Shown here: positions 35,017-43,575 of the stretch, piece after piece
Position numbering within the stretch: the first letter of the stretch is position 1
How the letters are laid out: the number at the start of each line of letters is the position of its first letter
Assembly (NCBI GenBank): GCA_963822295.1
Contig: CAWGHD010000002.1
Span: 1,798,001-1,862,000, forward strand
Length of the DNA stretch: 64,000 nt
Direction: 5' to 3'
From: VRUE01 sp963822295
GTDB taxonomy: Bacteria > Actinomycetota > Thermoleophilia > Solirubrobacterales > 70-9
Notes under the pieces: model-generated
Databases searched by the model: none
What the model was told of the DNA's origin: nothing
The model's input: only the letters and a program-made list of their open reading frames with translations
Translations under genes and position numbers: made by a program

Positions 35017-36600
35017 ATGCGCCGCCGGATCGCCAGCATCCCGCAGCCGGTCCAGGCCGGCCTGCTGCTGTTCGTCTTCGCCTTCGGGCTCTACTCGGCC
35101 ACGAGTCAGAACCTGACCGGCTACGAGCCGGAGACGGCCGCGGTCACTGAGGGCCTGGTCCGCGAAGGGCACTTCTGGGACAAGGAGGACTCGCCGATCC
35201 CGCTGAAGGCCGATCTGGTCGGCAAGGACGGGCACCACTACGCCCGCACGGGGATCCTCCAGCCGCTGCTCGAGGCGCCCTTCGTCGCCACCGGCCTGGT
35301 CGCCGACAGCCTCTTCGGCCACTTCAGCGCCTACTCGAACGGCTACACGTTCACCTGGTTCTTCAACCCGTTCATGGCGGCGCTCGCCGCCGTCGCCCTC
35401 TTCGCGCTCATCTTCCAGACCCGCCGCTCGCTGGGGTGGGCCAGCGCGATCGGCATCCTCTTCACGGTCGCGACGATCGCCTGGCCGTACTCGAAGATCG
35501 GGATGGAGACGACCTTCATGTTCGCGATCATGGCCGCCTTCGCGCTCGGGGTCTGGGCGCGGAGCTCTCCATCGGCCCTGAGCTGGGGGCTGACCGGTTT
35601 CGCCACCGGGGCGGCGGTCGCGACGAAGGTCTACGCGGTGGTCTCGGTGCTGCCGATCCTGATCCTCCTGCTGCCAGTCTGGCTCGAGATCGAGCGCCGT
35701 GAGAAGCTGCGGCTCGCCCTCGCCGCCTGCCTTCCCGTCCTGCTCTGGATCGCGGTCATCGCCTGGTACAACTGGTCGCGCTTCGGCTCCGTGACCGAGT
35801 TCGGCTACCCGCCCTCGCCGACCACCATCGCGGCGCCTCTCAACTTCCTCGGGCTGCTCTTCAGCCCGGGCAAAGGCCTGATCCTCTACAGCCCGCTGGT
35901 CGTGCTCGGCGCGCTCGGCCTGCCGCGGATGTGGAGGGCCGACCGCTCGCTCACCCTCGCCCTGCTCGCCTTCTTCGTCAGCCTCACTTTCCTCTCCGGC
36001 TACTCCTCGTACTGGGGCGACGAGGTCTGGGGGCCGCGGTACATCGTGCCCTGCGCCTGGGTCTTCCTCGTCCCGCTCGCCTGGTGGGCCGACACGGTCA
36101 CCCGCCGCAAGGTGGTCGTCGGGGTCGCCTGCGTCGCCGTCCTCGTGCAGGTGATCGGGATCTCGTCGCAGTACGCGCGCTACACCGAACACGTGCGGGC
36201 GCTGACCGGGGTCCCGATCTACGAAGACCGCCGCGGCGTCCCGCTCGAGCGGATTCCCTACGGCAACGACGGCACGCGCTGGATCCCGGAGCTCTCGGCG
36301 CTGCTGATCCAGACCGAGGCGCTGCTCTCCTCGCAGGTGATCGAACGGGCCGGCGGCGACGGGCTCGAGGTCACCTACGCGCCGTTCGAGGGCCGCCACC
36401 GCACCCTCGACTTCGGCGACCCGAGGTACAAGGTCCAGCTCGACTTCTGGTGGATCCTGGCGCCCAAGTACCGGCTGGCCGCCAAGCTGCTCGCCCTGGC
36501 GATGCTCCTCATCGCTCTCGCCGCCGGTTACCGCCTCTATGTGCTGTCATTCGGCAGGAGGCGGCCCTGGAGCATGGGTCCGCCCGCCCCGGCCCAATGA
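35017..36600 (+). CDS. Polytopic membrane protein, GT-C-like
   Basis: 527 residues with about ten to eleven transmembrane helices. After the first helix comes YEPETAAVTEGLVREG, placed like the acidic loop of GT-C glycosyltransferases. A soluble stretch near 400-480 precedes the last helix. It has a Shine-Dalgarno (GAAAGGATC) before the ATG. Its stop overlaps the start of the GtrB-like gene (ATGA), which suggests a donor-synthase/transferase pair. The exact substrate is unknown. Confidence 0.72.
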   Translation: MRRRIASIPQPVQAGLLLFVFAFGLYSATSQNLTGYEPETAAVTEGLVREGHFWDKEDSPIPLKADLVGKDGHHYARTGILQPLLEAPFVATGLVADSLFGHFSAYSNGYTFTWFFNPFMAALAAVALFALIFQTRRSLGWASAIGILFTVATIAWPYSKIGMETTFMFAIMAAFALGVWARSSPSALSWGLTGFATGAAVATKVYAVVSVLPILILLLPVWLEIERREKLRLALAACLPVLLWIAVIAWYNWSRFGSVTEFGYPPSPTTIAAPLNFLGLLFSPGKGLILYSPLVVLGALGLPRMWRADRSLTLALLAFFVSLTFLSGYSSYWGDEVWGPRYIVPCAWVFLVPLAWWADTVTRRKVVVGVACVAVLVQVIGISSQYARYTEHVRALTGVPIYEDRRGVPLERIPYGNDGTRWIPELSALLIQTEALLSSQVIERAGGDGLEVTYAPFEGRHRTLDFGDPRYKVQLDFWWILAPKYRLAAKLLALAMLLIALAAGYRLYVLSFGRRRPWSMGPPAPAQ

Positions 36601-37772
36601 GCACACCCAGCGAGGACATCGAGGTCTCGATCGTGATGCCCTGCCTCAACGAGGAGGAGTCCCTCGCGGAGTGCATCCGGATGGCCCAGGCGGGGCTCGA
36701 GGGGGCCGGCGCCGAGGGCGAGATCGTGATCGCCGACAACGGCAGCACCGACGGCTCCCAGGAGATCGCCCGCGGGCTCGGCGCCCGCGTCGTCGACGTG
36801 CCGGCGAAGGGCTACGGCGCCGCCCTGATGGGCGGGATCGAGGCCGCGCGCGGCCGCTACGTGATCATGGGCGACGCCGACGGCAGCTACGACTTCGCCC
36901 ACATCGAAGCCTTCCTCGAGCGCCTGCGGGCCGGCGACGAGCTGGTCATGGGGAACAGGTTCAGGGGCGGGATCAAGGAGGGGGCGATGCCCTTCCTGCA
37001 CCGCTACCTCGGAAACCCCGTGCTCAGCTTCCTCGGCCGCCTCCTCTTCCCGAGTGCGATCGGCGACTTCCACTGCGGGCTGCGCGGCTTCCGGCGCGAG
37101 ATCGTCCCGTCCCTCGACCTGCAGAGCCCCGGGATGGAGTTCGCCAGCGAGATGGTGGTCAAGGCGACGCTCAACGACCTGCGGATCTCCGAGGTGCCGA
37201 CCACCCTCTCCCCCGACCTGCGCTCGCGGCCGCCGCACCTGCGGACCTGGCGCGACGGCTGGCGGCACCTGCGCTTCCTCTTCCTCTTCAGCCCGCGCTG
37301 GCTCTTCTTCTACCCGGGCGCGGCGCTGATGCTGCTCGGGGCGCTGACGATGATCGCGCTGCTGCCGGGGACGCTGGAGGCCTTCGGCACCGGCTTCGAC
37401 GTCCACACGATGGTCTACGCGAGCGCGATGACCGTGGTCGGCTACCAGGCGCTGCTCTTCGCGGTGTTCGCCCGCGTCTACGCGATGACCGAGGGCTTCC
37501 TGCCCGCCCAGCCCTGGCTCGAGAAGACGATGGGCCGGGTCAACCTCGAGGTCGGGCTGATCGCCGGGGCGCTGCTGACGCTCGGCGGCGTCGTCCTCGC
37601 GATCGTCGCGCTCGCGATCTGGGGCGGCAGCGGGTTCGACGAGCTCGACTACGGGGAGACGCTGCGGATCGTGATCCCCTCGGCGACGCTGCTGATGCTG
37701 GGCGTGCAGACGATCCTCGGCAGCTTCTTCCTCTCGATCCTCGGCATCCGGCACTCCGGCCGGCAGCGGTAG
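36597..37772 (+). CDS. GT2 polyprenyl-phosphate sugar synthase-like protein (GtrB/DPM-type) with C-terminal membrane helices
   Basis: 391 residues. The GT-A domain shows VSIVMPCLNEEESLAE, IADNGSTDGS, MGDADGSYDF (DXD) and FHCGLRGFRRE, the latter typical of the dolichyl-phosphate sugar synthase family. Four hydrophobic helices follow from ~240. It probably moves a sugar from a nucleotide to a polyprenyl phosphate for use by the neighbouring GT-C proteins. ATGA overlap with the preceding membrane-protein gene indicates co-translation. Confidence 0.87.
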   Translation: MSTPSEDIEVSIVMPCLNEEESLAECIRMAQAGLEGAGAEGEIVIADNGSTDGSQEIARGLGARVVDVPAKGYGAALMGGIEAARGRYVIMGDADGSYDFAHIEAFLERLRAGDELVMGNRFRGGIKEGAMPFLHRYLGNPVLSFLGRLLFPSAIGDFHCGLRGFRREIVPSLDLQSPGMEFASEMVVKATLNDLRISEVPTTLSPDLRSRPPHLRTWRDGWRHLRFLFLFSPRWLFFYPGAALMLLGALTMIALLPGTLEAFGTGFDVHTMVYASAMTVVGYQALLFAVFARVYAMTEGFLPAQPWLEKTMGRVNLEVGLIAGALLTLGGVVLAIVALAIWGGSGFDELDYGETLRIVIPSATLLMLGVQTILGSFFLSILGIRHSGRQR

Positions 37773-37773
37773 C

Positions 37774-38334
37774 TCAGCCGGCTGCGGCGGCCGGCTTCTC
37801 GAAGACGAAGAGGTTGTTGAGGCCGAGCTGGAAGCGGCTGCTCTCGACGAGCCGGAAGGCGGGCGGCCCGAAGACGCGCAGCGTGTCCTCGGGGTCGAAG
37901 CCGTAGTGCTCCTCGAGGCTCATCCCGTCGATCACGCGCAGCCTGCCGAGCACGTCGAGGATTGTGTCCACGCGCGGCGAGGGCACGGTGATCACCACCC
38001 TGCCGCCCGGGTTGAGGATCTCGTGACAGGCCGCCGCCAGCTCCTCCTGGCCGCCGGGGGGAATGTGCTCGAGGACGGCGAGCATCGTGATCACGTCGCA
38101 CCTCACCGGCGGCAGCGCCTCGGGGAAGAGGCCCGGGTAGAGCACGTAGCCGGGGCCCTCCCGTTTCTCCTCGAGCGTCGGGTCGACCCCGTAGCCGTAC
38201 TCGATCGTCCCGCTCCAGCGCTCGAACATCGTGCCGTCGAGGCAGCCGACGTCGACCACCACGTCGCCCTTCTCGACGAAGCGCCTGGCCTTGCGGATGC
38301 GCACGTCGCGCAGGTAGCGGTCGAGCAGCTTCAA
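37774..38334 (-). CDS. Class I SAM-dependent methyltransferase
   Basis: 186 residues from a TTG at 38334, which lies 13 bases past the upstream gene's stop. The frame is open further upstream to 38445, but that part overlaps the TylF-like gene and is not methyltransferase-like. Core motifs are VVVDVGCLDGTMFERW, VITMLAVLEHIPPGG and ILNPGGRVVITVPSPR, followed by EEHYGFDPEDTLRVF as seen in UbiG-like methyltransferases of glycan loci. It is the last gene of a minus-strand group GNAT - TylF-like - methyltransferase. Confidence 0.76.
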   Translation of the reverse strand: MKLLDRYLRDVRIRKARRFVEKGDVVVDVGCLDGTMFERWSGTIEYGYGVDPTLEEKREGPGYVLYPGLFPEALPPVRCDVITMLAVLEHIPPGGQEELAAACHEILNPGGRVVITVPSPRVDTILDVLGRLRVIDGMSLEEHYGFDPEDTLRVFGPPAFRLVESSRFQLGLNNLFVFEKPAAAAG

Positions 38335-38347
38335 GGTGGGTGCGAAC

Positions 38348-39124
38348 CTACTCGATGACGACGTAGGTGCGATCCGGCAGGAATCGCGAACGGCGCATCG
38401 CGTGGGCGTCGAGCCCGAAGACCTCGCGGAAGGCGACGGTCTCACCCGGGAACTCGGCGGCGCCGAGCTCGTCCATGGCCAGCACCGCGCCGTGGACGAG
38501 ATGGGGACGGATCGCCTCCAGGCAGGCCTTCGTCGGCTCGTAGAGCTGCATGTCGAAGTAGGCGAGCGCGATCATCGTCTCCGGGTGCCGCTCCAGATAG
38601 GGCCCGATCGTCTCGGTCGCGTCGCCGGGCACGAGCTCGTGCTTGCGGATGTGGCCCATCGGGTTCTCGAGCTCGTGGCAGGCGAGCATCCGCCCGAGGT
38701 GCTCGGGGTGTCCCGGCGGCACCGCGTAGGCCCCCTCGTGCACCAGCGGGTCGTCGCCGTCCTCGGGACGCGCCTCGGGGTAGCCCTCGAAGGTGTCGAA
38801 GCCGATCACCCGGCGGTTGTAGTTGTAGGGCTCGTGGACGGCGCGCAGGGACTCGAAGAGCGCCAGGTTCGATCCCCACCAGACGCCGAACTCCATGATC
38901 ACGCCGGGGCGGTCGGCGATCAGCTCGTAGAGCTCGTTGACCCAGAGCAGCTTGGCGACCACCGAGCTCCGCATGTAGAGCGGCAGGTTGACCAGCAGGT
39001 CCTCGGTCGGCAGCGGCGTCTGCTCGAACAGCCGCAGCATCTCCTCGCGGTTCTCGCGCTGCTGCTCGGAGGCCCGCAGGCCCAGCTGGGTGCCCTCGGT
39101 CGCGGGGGCGCCGTCCGTCTCCAT
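38348..39124 (-). CDS. TylF/MycF-like macrocin-O-methyltransferase family protein
   Basis: 258 residues. The segment MEFGVWWGSNLALFESL is the SAM-binding loop of the TylF type. IGFDTFEGYPEA and ALAYFDMQLYEPTKACLEAI are hallmark pieces of that family, which needs a divalent metal and methylates sugar hydroxyls. In a glycan locus it most likely methylates a deoxysugar; the position is unknown. A TAGCGT hexamer 6 bases before the ATG could give it its own leaderless promoter within the GNAT-led group. Confidence 0.8.
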   Translation of the reverse strand: METDGAPATEGTQLGLRASEQQRENREEMLRLFEQTPLPTEDLLVNLPLYMRSSVVAKLLWVNELYELIADRPGVIMEFGVWWGSNLALFESLRAVHEPYNYNRRVIGFDTFEGYPEARPEDGDDPLVHEGAYAVPPGHPEHLGRMLACHELENPMGHIRKHELVPGDATETIGPYLERHPETMIALAYFDMQLYEPTKACLEAIRPHLVHGAVLAMDELGAAEFPGETVAFREVFGLDAHAMRRSRFLPDRTYVVIE

Positions 39125-39130
39125 GGTTTA

Positions 39131-39136
39131 ACGCTA
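39131..39136 (-). promoter_or_regulatory. -10-like hexamer TAGCGT before the TylF-like gene
   Basis: Six bases before the ATG at 39124. It lies within CGATAGCGTT, which recurs at the neighbouring gene's start (39886-39891). Confidence 0.42.
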
Positions 39137-39144
39137 TCGATCGC

Positions 39145-39879
39145 TCAGGCCGCGTGAAGCATCTGGTCGCGCCAGCCGTGGAAGGTCCAGGCGCTCCCTG
39201 CCGGGCGCAGCCCCGCCTTGAGCAGGTTGCGCTGCGGCGGAATGTTGCCGAAGGCGGTGATCCCGATCAGCTCCTCGCCGCCGCGCTCCAGCCCCCATTC
39301 CATCCCGCGGTGCAGCATCGCGGTGTAGAGGCCGAGGCCCCTGGCGGACTCGGCGACGGTGGAGAGGATGAAGGTGATCTCGGGGCCGTCGCCGGAGAAC
39401 ATCCCGTAGGCGGCGACCTCCCCGTCGACCTCGGCGACGTAGAAGACGTCGGCCGCTTCGCGGGCGAGCCCGCGCAGCGTCCAGTCGACGTAGATCTGGC
39501 GGCAGGCGTCTTCCGGGAGGCGCGGGTCGGCGTGGTAGTGGCCGGCGAGGCTCGCGAAGCCGTCGCGGGCGAGCGCCGCGACGGCCTCCTCGTCCTCCGC
39601 GGTCCCCTCGCGCAGGCCGTCCCGAGGCGGCACGGGGGCCAGCGGGCCGCGATAGGTGACCTGGCCCTCGAGCGCGGTCAGGCCGGCCAGGGTCAGCGCC
39701 CGCGCGGCCTCCTGGTCGGAGCCGTCGCAGCGCGCGATCACCATCTCGACCTCGTTCTCCTCGACATATGAGAGCAGCGCCGGCACGGCCTCGGCGCTGA
39801 CGCCGTCGGCCCGCGCGACGGCGATCCCGAAGCGCTCCGAGTCCAGGGGTGAGGGGGACGCGACCTCCGCTTGAGGCAT
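39145..39879 (-). CDS. GNAT-family N-acetyltransferase (WecD-like candidate)
   Basis: 244 residues. The C-terminal ~150 residues are a GNAT domain: ADVFYVAEVDGEVAAYGMF, then STVAESARGLGLYTAMLHRGM (acetyl-CoA loop), then GNIPPQRNLLKAGLRP. The N-terminal part resembles the half-domain of WecD. With the WecE-like aminotransferase at 42407 in the same locus, N-acetylation of dTDP-4-amino-4,6-dideoxygalactose is a reasonable guess, unproven. TAGCGT lies 6 bases before the ATG. Confidence 0.78.
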   Translation of the reverse strand: MPQAEVASPSPLDSERFGIAVARADGVSAEAVPALLSYVEENEVEMVIARCDGSDQEAARALTLAGLTALEGQVTYRGPLAPVPPRDGLREGTAEDEEAVAALARDGFASLAGHYHADPRLPEDACRQIYVDWTLRGLAREAADVFYVAEVDGEVAAYGMFSGDGPEITFILSTVAESARGLGLYTAMLHRGMEWGLERGGEELIGITAFGNIPPQRNLLKAGLRPAGSAWTFHGWRDQMLHAA

Positions 39880-39885
39880 GGCGCA

Positions 39886-39891
39886 ACGCTA
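39886..39891 (-). promoter_or_regulatory. -10-like hexamer TAGCGT before the GNAT gene
   Basis: Six bases before the ATG at 39879, in a 45-base divergent gap that also holds the plus-strand TAGGGT at 39910. Confidence 0.42.
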
Positions 39892-39909
39892 TCGAGCCGC
39901 GTCGGTCCC

Positions 39910-39915
39910 TAGGGT
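39910..39915 (+). promoter_or_regulatory. -10-like hexamer TAGGGT before the membrane protein at 39925
   Basis: Nine bases before the ATG; pairs with the divergent minus-strand hexamer for the GNAT gene. Confidence 0.42.
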
Positions 39916-39924
39916 GATGCCGCC

Positions 39925-41481
39925 ATGGTGGACCGCGAAGCCCCCCGAAGCCGCCGCGCCGCGCTCTTCAGCGGGACGCGCCTCGACTGGTGGCTCGTGC
40001 TCGGCACGATCGCGATCTGGGTCTTCGCCTACCTGCTCGACGACCGCACCGACTGGAGCGGTGGCTTCGGCTACGACGGGCGCTTCTACGGTGAGCTGGC
40101 GAAGAACTTCGGCTCCGCGGTCTTCGGCGACGGCGCCGTCGTGCCGCCGGGCCTCGTCCCCTACGACGGCCCGGCGATGTCCGGCGTGGACTCCTACTAC
40201 GCCTTCCGCATCCTCCCCTCGGGCCTGGTCTGGGCCGGCCTCAACCTGCTCGGCCTCTCGCCGACCACCGGCAACGTGATCCGCGGCTTCGCCGCCCTCG
40301 ACCTGACGATGTTCGCGCTCGCCACCTTCTGCTGGTGCCGCTCCGCCGGCCTGCTCGGCCTCGGCGACCGCGCCAAGATCCTCGGCGCGGTCGCGCTGAT
40401 CGTCAACTTCGCGGTGATCAAGACCGGCACCTACTACCCGGTCCTCACCGACCACGTCGGCCTCGGCCTCGGCGCGCTCTGCATGTACCTCTGGCTGCGC
40501 GGCGCCACCCCGGGCCTGGCGCTCGCCGCCCTCGCGGGCTGCTTTGCCTGGCCGCCGTTCCTCGTGATCGGCCCGCTGCTGCTGGTCTTCCCCGCCTCCC
40601 GCGACGCCCGCGAGCGGCTCGCCGAGCCCGAGCCCGCCGGCGAGCAGCGGGAGAGCCGCCGGCCGGCGGCCTTCGGGGTCGTCGTCGGCGGCGTCGTCGC
40701 GCTGGTCGCGGTCGTCACCCTGACGGCGATCCAGCTCAGCGGCTACACCGCCGTCAACGGCACCGAACAGCTGCCGCTCTTCCCGCTCAGCGTCGCGATC
40801 ACCGGCCTCTACATCTTCGTCGTGTTCGCCTACCTGCTTCCCCGCGGCGGGCTGCGGGAGACCGGCGCGATCCTGCGCGGGATCCCGCTCGCCAGGCTCG
40901 CGACCGCCGTCGCGCTGGTCGCCGTCGTCCTCGTCGCCGCCGAGCTGCTGGCGCGCCGGCCCGGGTTCTCCAGCGTCGAGCTCTTCAAGGACGCCTTCTG
41001 GTCGACGACGCTCGACCCGGGCCTCTTCCTGGTCGCCCTGCTCTGCTACTGGGGGCCGATCCTCTTCTTCGTCTTCGCCGACATGCCGCGCGTCGCGAGG
41101 GACGCCTGGCGCCTCGGGCCGGGGATGGTGGCGATGCTCGGGGCCGGGCTGCTCGCGGCGCTGCTGACCCAGCCCCGCGAGGTCGTCGCGATGTACCCCT
41201 TCCTCGTCCTCGCCGGGGTCCTGGCGGCGCGCCGCATCTACCCCCTCACCGGCTTCGGGATCGGCGTCTTCGCGCTGATCTCACTCGTCCTCTCGCGAAT
41301 CTGGTTCCACATCGGCGAGGTCGGGATCGACACCAGCGAGCTGCAGGAGTTCCCGGCGCAGCGCTACTTCATGGCGACCGGGACCTGGACCTCGTCGGAG
41401 ATGTACGCCGTGCAGCTCGGCGCGGTCGCGCTGATCGGCCTGATGCTCTGGCTGGTCGCCCGCCGGCGGCGGCCGGCCTAG
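39925..41481 (+). CDS. Polytopic membrane protein, possible GT-C glycosyltransferase
   Basis: 518 residues with about eleven transmembrane helices. The first outer loop holds FGYDGRFYGELAKNF, a pattern recurrent in uncharacterised integral membrane transferases of actinobacteria. No other motif is diagnostic. It stands alone on the plus strand between two minus-strand groups. Its stop overlaps, in a CTAG, the stop of the beta-propeller gene. A role in glycan assembly is inferred only from position. Confidence 0.65.
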   Translation: MVDREAPRSRRAALFSGTRLDWWLVLGTIAIWVFAYLLDDRTDWSGGFGYDGRFYGELAKNFGSAVFGDGAVVPPGLVPYDGPAMSGVDSYYAFRILPSGLVWAGLNLLGLSPTTGNVIRGFAALDLTMFALATFCWCRSAGLLGLGDRAKILGAVALIVNFAVIKTGTYYPVLTDHVGLGLGALCMYLWLRGATPGLALAALAGCFAWPPFLVIGPLLLVFPASRDARERLAEPEPAGEQRESRRPAAFGVVVGGVVALVAVVTLTAIQLSGYTAVNGTEQLPLFPLSVAITGLYIFVVFAYLLPRGGLRETGAILRGIPLARLATAVALVAVVLVAAELLARRPGFSSVELFKDAFWSTTLDPGLFLVALLCYWGPILFFVFADMPRVARDAWRLGPGMVAMLGAGLLAALLTQPREVVAMYPFLVLAGVLAARRIYPLTGFGIGVFALISLVLSRIWFHIGEVGIDTSELQEFPAQRYFMATGTWTSSEMYAVQLGAVALIGLMLWLVARRRRPA

Positions 41482-42392
41482 CTTTCGAGCTCGGCGAAGC
41501 CGAAGCCGGTGCGGCCGCGTTCGTTGCCGTTGTAGAAGAGGAAGGTCCGCCCCCCGCTCTCGACGACGCTGCCGTAGGCGATCATCTCCGAGTCCCAGCC
41601 CTCGGGCGAGACGTCGATCCCGACCTCGTCGTCGCGCCGCTCCCACTCGACGCCGTCGGTGGATCGCGCCAGGCCGAGCCGGTAGTCCTTGGAGCGGGTC
41701 CGCACCGAGTACATCATCGCCAGGCCGTCGCCGTCCTCCCAGACCCAGGGGCGGCCGAAGGCGTGCTCGTCGGGGCCGGCGAAGTCGAGGCAGACCCTGC
41801 CCTCGTCGGGCCAGGCGATGCCGTCCGGCGACTCGGCGTAGCGCATGTTGTAGACCGGCAGGGGCTTCTCGCCGACGGTGGTCCACTCGCCGCCGCCGAC
41901 GTACCACATCTGGAAGCCCGCGCCGCCGGGGCGGACGAAGGCGGAGGTCCGGTTCAGCGGTTCGGCGTCGCTGCGCTCGAGCACCGGCACCCGCTGGGCG
42001 CGCTCGAAGCTCTCGCCGCCGTCGGTCGAGATCGCCAGGCCCTGGAACTGGAAGTAGCGCACCTTCGAGCCGCGCTGGTAGCCGACGTAGTACATGAAGA
42101 GGCGATCGCCGACCGGCAGGACGCAGGTCGGGACGACGCCGTACTCGTCGAACATCCCCGGCTCGCCGATCTCGAGGACCGGGCTCGGGGAGACCGCGAG
42201 CACCCGGTCGGGAGCCTCGGCGCTGACGTCCACGTAGCCGACGCGGCCGACCGTGTCGGCGTCGCAGAAGGCGACGTAGAGGCGCAGGGTCCCGTCGTCG
42301 AGGCGGTGCGGGGTGGGCGGGAAGGCGTAGGCCTGCGCCCAGTCCTGATCGCCGGGGGGAACATAGATGTGTCCTCGCTTGCGCCAGCGCAC
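41478..42392 (-). CDS. Beta-propeller (GH43/GH32-like) protein without signal peptide
   Basis: 304 residues built of repeated blades: GTLRLYVAFCDAD, DRLFMYYVGYQ, GFQMWYVGGGEW, GLAMMYSVRTRS, RTFLFYNGNERG. This is the 'xxLYYxG' pattern of five-bladed glycosidase-like propellers. No export signal is visible, so if enzymatic it works in the cytoplasm. It sits 14 bases downstream of the WecE-like gene on the same strand, so it may act on the same amino-sugar product or its glycoside. The catalytic acidic residues cannot be assigned by eye. Confidence 0.66.
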   Translation of the reverse strand: MRWRKRGHIYVPPGDQDWAQAYAFPPTPHRLDDGTLRLYVAFCDADTVGRVGYVDVSAEAPDRVLAVSPSPVLEIGEPGMFDEYGVVPTCVLPVGDRLFMYYVGYQRGSKVRYFQFQGLAISTDGGESFERAQRVPVLERSDAEPLNRTSAFVRPGGAGFQMWYVGGGEWTTVGEKPLPVYNMRYAESPDGIAWPDEGRVCLDFAGPDEHAFGRPWVWEDGDGLAMMYSVRTRSKDYRLGLARSTDGVEWERRDDEVGIDVSPEGWDSEMIAYGSVVESGGRTFLFYNGNERGRTGFGFAELES

Positions 42393-42406
42393 GGCCGCGG
42401 ATCCTC

Positions 42407-43552
42407 TCAGACCCGTTCGAGCACGTCGCCGACCGCCTCGACGACGCGGTCCACCTCGGAGTCGGGCAGGCCGACCCAGAGCGGCAGGCGGACCATGCGG
42501 GCGGCGAGGTCGTCGGTGCGGCTGAGGTCGCCGGCCGTCCTGCCCCAGCGCAGGCCGGCCCGCGTCCCGTGCAGGGGGACGTAGTGGAAGATCGCCGCGA
42601 TCCCGCGCTCGCCGAGGCCCGCGATCAGCTCCTCGCGCAGCTCGGGGGTGGGCAGCAGGAGCCAGTAGGCCTGCCCGTTGTGCCTGCGGTCGGCGGGAAT
42701 CGCGGGGCGGCGCAGGCGCCCCGCCTGCTCGAGCCCGGCGAGCCCCTGGTGGTAGCGCTCCCAGGTCGCCACCCGTTTCGAGACGATCTCCGGGGCGACC
42801 TCGAACTGGGCATAGAGGAAGGCCGCCGTCACCTCGCTCATCAGGAAGGAGGAGCCGACGTCGAGCCAGGTGTATTTGTCGATCTCTCCGCGGAAGAAGC
42901 GGGTCCGGTCGGTGCCCTTCTCGAGCAGGACCTCGGCCCGGTCGACGAGCTCCGGGTCGTTGACGAGCAGCGCCCCGCCCTCGCCGCTGGAGAGCGTCTT
43001 GGTCTCATGGAAGCTGAGCGTGCCGAGCGCCCCGATCGACCCGAGCGGGCGGTCCTTATAGGTCGCCAGCACCCCCTGGGCGGCGTCCTCGATCACCATC
43101 GCGCCGGCCTGCTCGGCGACCGCGCAGATCGTGTCCATCTCGCAGGCGACGCCGCTGTAGTGGACGGGGGCGATCGCCCTGGTGCGCGGGCCGACGGCGT
43201 CCTCGAGCTGTTCGCAGTCGAGGTTGAGCGTGTCCTCGGTGACGTCGACGAAGACCGGCGTCGCGCCACGCAGGACGAAGGCGTTGGCCGTCGAGGGGAA
43301 GGTGAAGGAGGGCATCACGACCTCGTCGCCCTCGCCGACCTCGGCGAGCAGCGCCGCCATCTCCAGCGCGCCGGTGCACGAGTGGGTGAGGAGGACGCGG
43401 CTCGAGCCGCACCGCTCTTCGAGCCACGCGGCGCAGCGCCGGGTGATCTGCCCGTTGCCGGAAAGCTGGCCGTGCCCGAGCGCCTCTTCCACGTACTCCA
43501 GCTCGGAACCGACGGTGTAGGGCCGGTTGAAGGGAGTCCGCACGTCCGTCAC
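42407..43552 (-). CDS. rffA: DegT/DnrJ/EryC1 aminotransferase, WecE/RffA-like (dTDP-4-amino-4,6-dideoxygalactose transaminase)
   Basis: 381 residues, PLP-dependent. The start IPFNRP-type opening is present as TPFNRPYTVGSELEYV. LTHSCTGALEMAAL, the PLP aspartate in VIEDAAQG, and the Schiff-base lysine in FHETKTLSSGEGGAL match the WecE/RffA branch closely. It would aminate C4 of dTDP-4-keto-6-deoxyglucose made by RmlB, using glutamate. The N-acetylation partner may be the GNAT at 39145. The GTG start is 23 bases from the divergent methyltransferase start. Confidence 0.9.
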   Translation of the reverse strand: MTDVRTPFNRPYTVGSELEYVEEALGHGQLSGNGQITRRCAAWLEERCGSSRVLLTHSCTGALEMAALLAEVGEGDEVVMPSFTFPSTANAFVLRGATPVFVDVTEDTLNLDCEQLEDAVGPRTRAIAPVHYSGVACEMDTICAVAEQAGAMVIEDAAQGVLATYKDRPLGSIGALGTLSFHETKTLSSGEGGALLVNDPELVDRAEVLLEKGTDRTRFFRGEIDKYTWLDVGSSFLMSEVTAAFLYAQFEVAPEIVSKRVATWERYHQGLAGLEQAGRLRRPAIPADRRHNGQAYWLLLPTPELREELIAGLGERGIAAIFHYVPLHGTRAGLRWGRTAGDLSRTDDLAARMVRLPLWVGLPDSEVDRVVEAVGDVLERV

Positions 43553-43575
43553 CGGTAGTGCGGCATGATAGCCCG

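Noticed and set aside
38335..38445. Longer N-terminus for the methyltransferase at 37774
   Set aside because: The added residues overlap the TylF-like gene and are Ser/Arg/Pro-rich without methyltransferase similarity.
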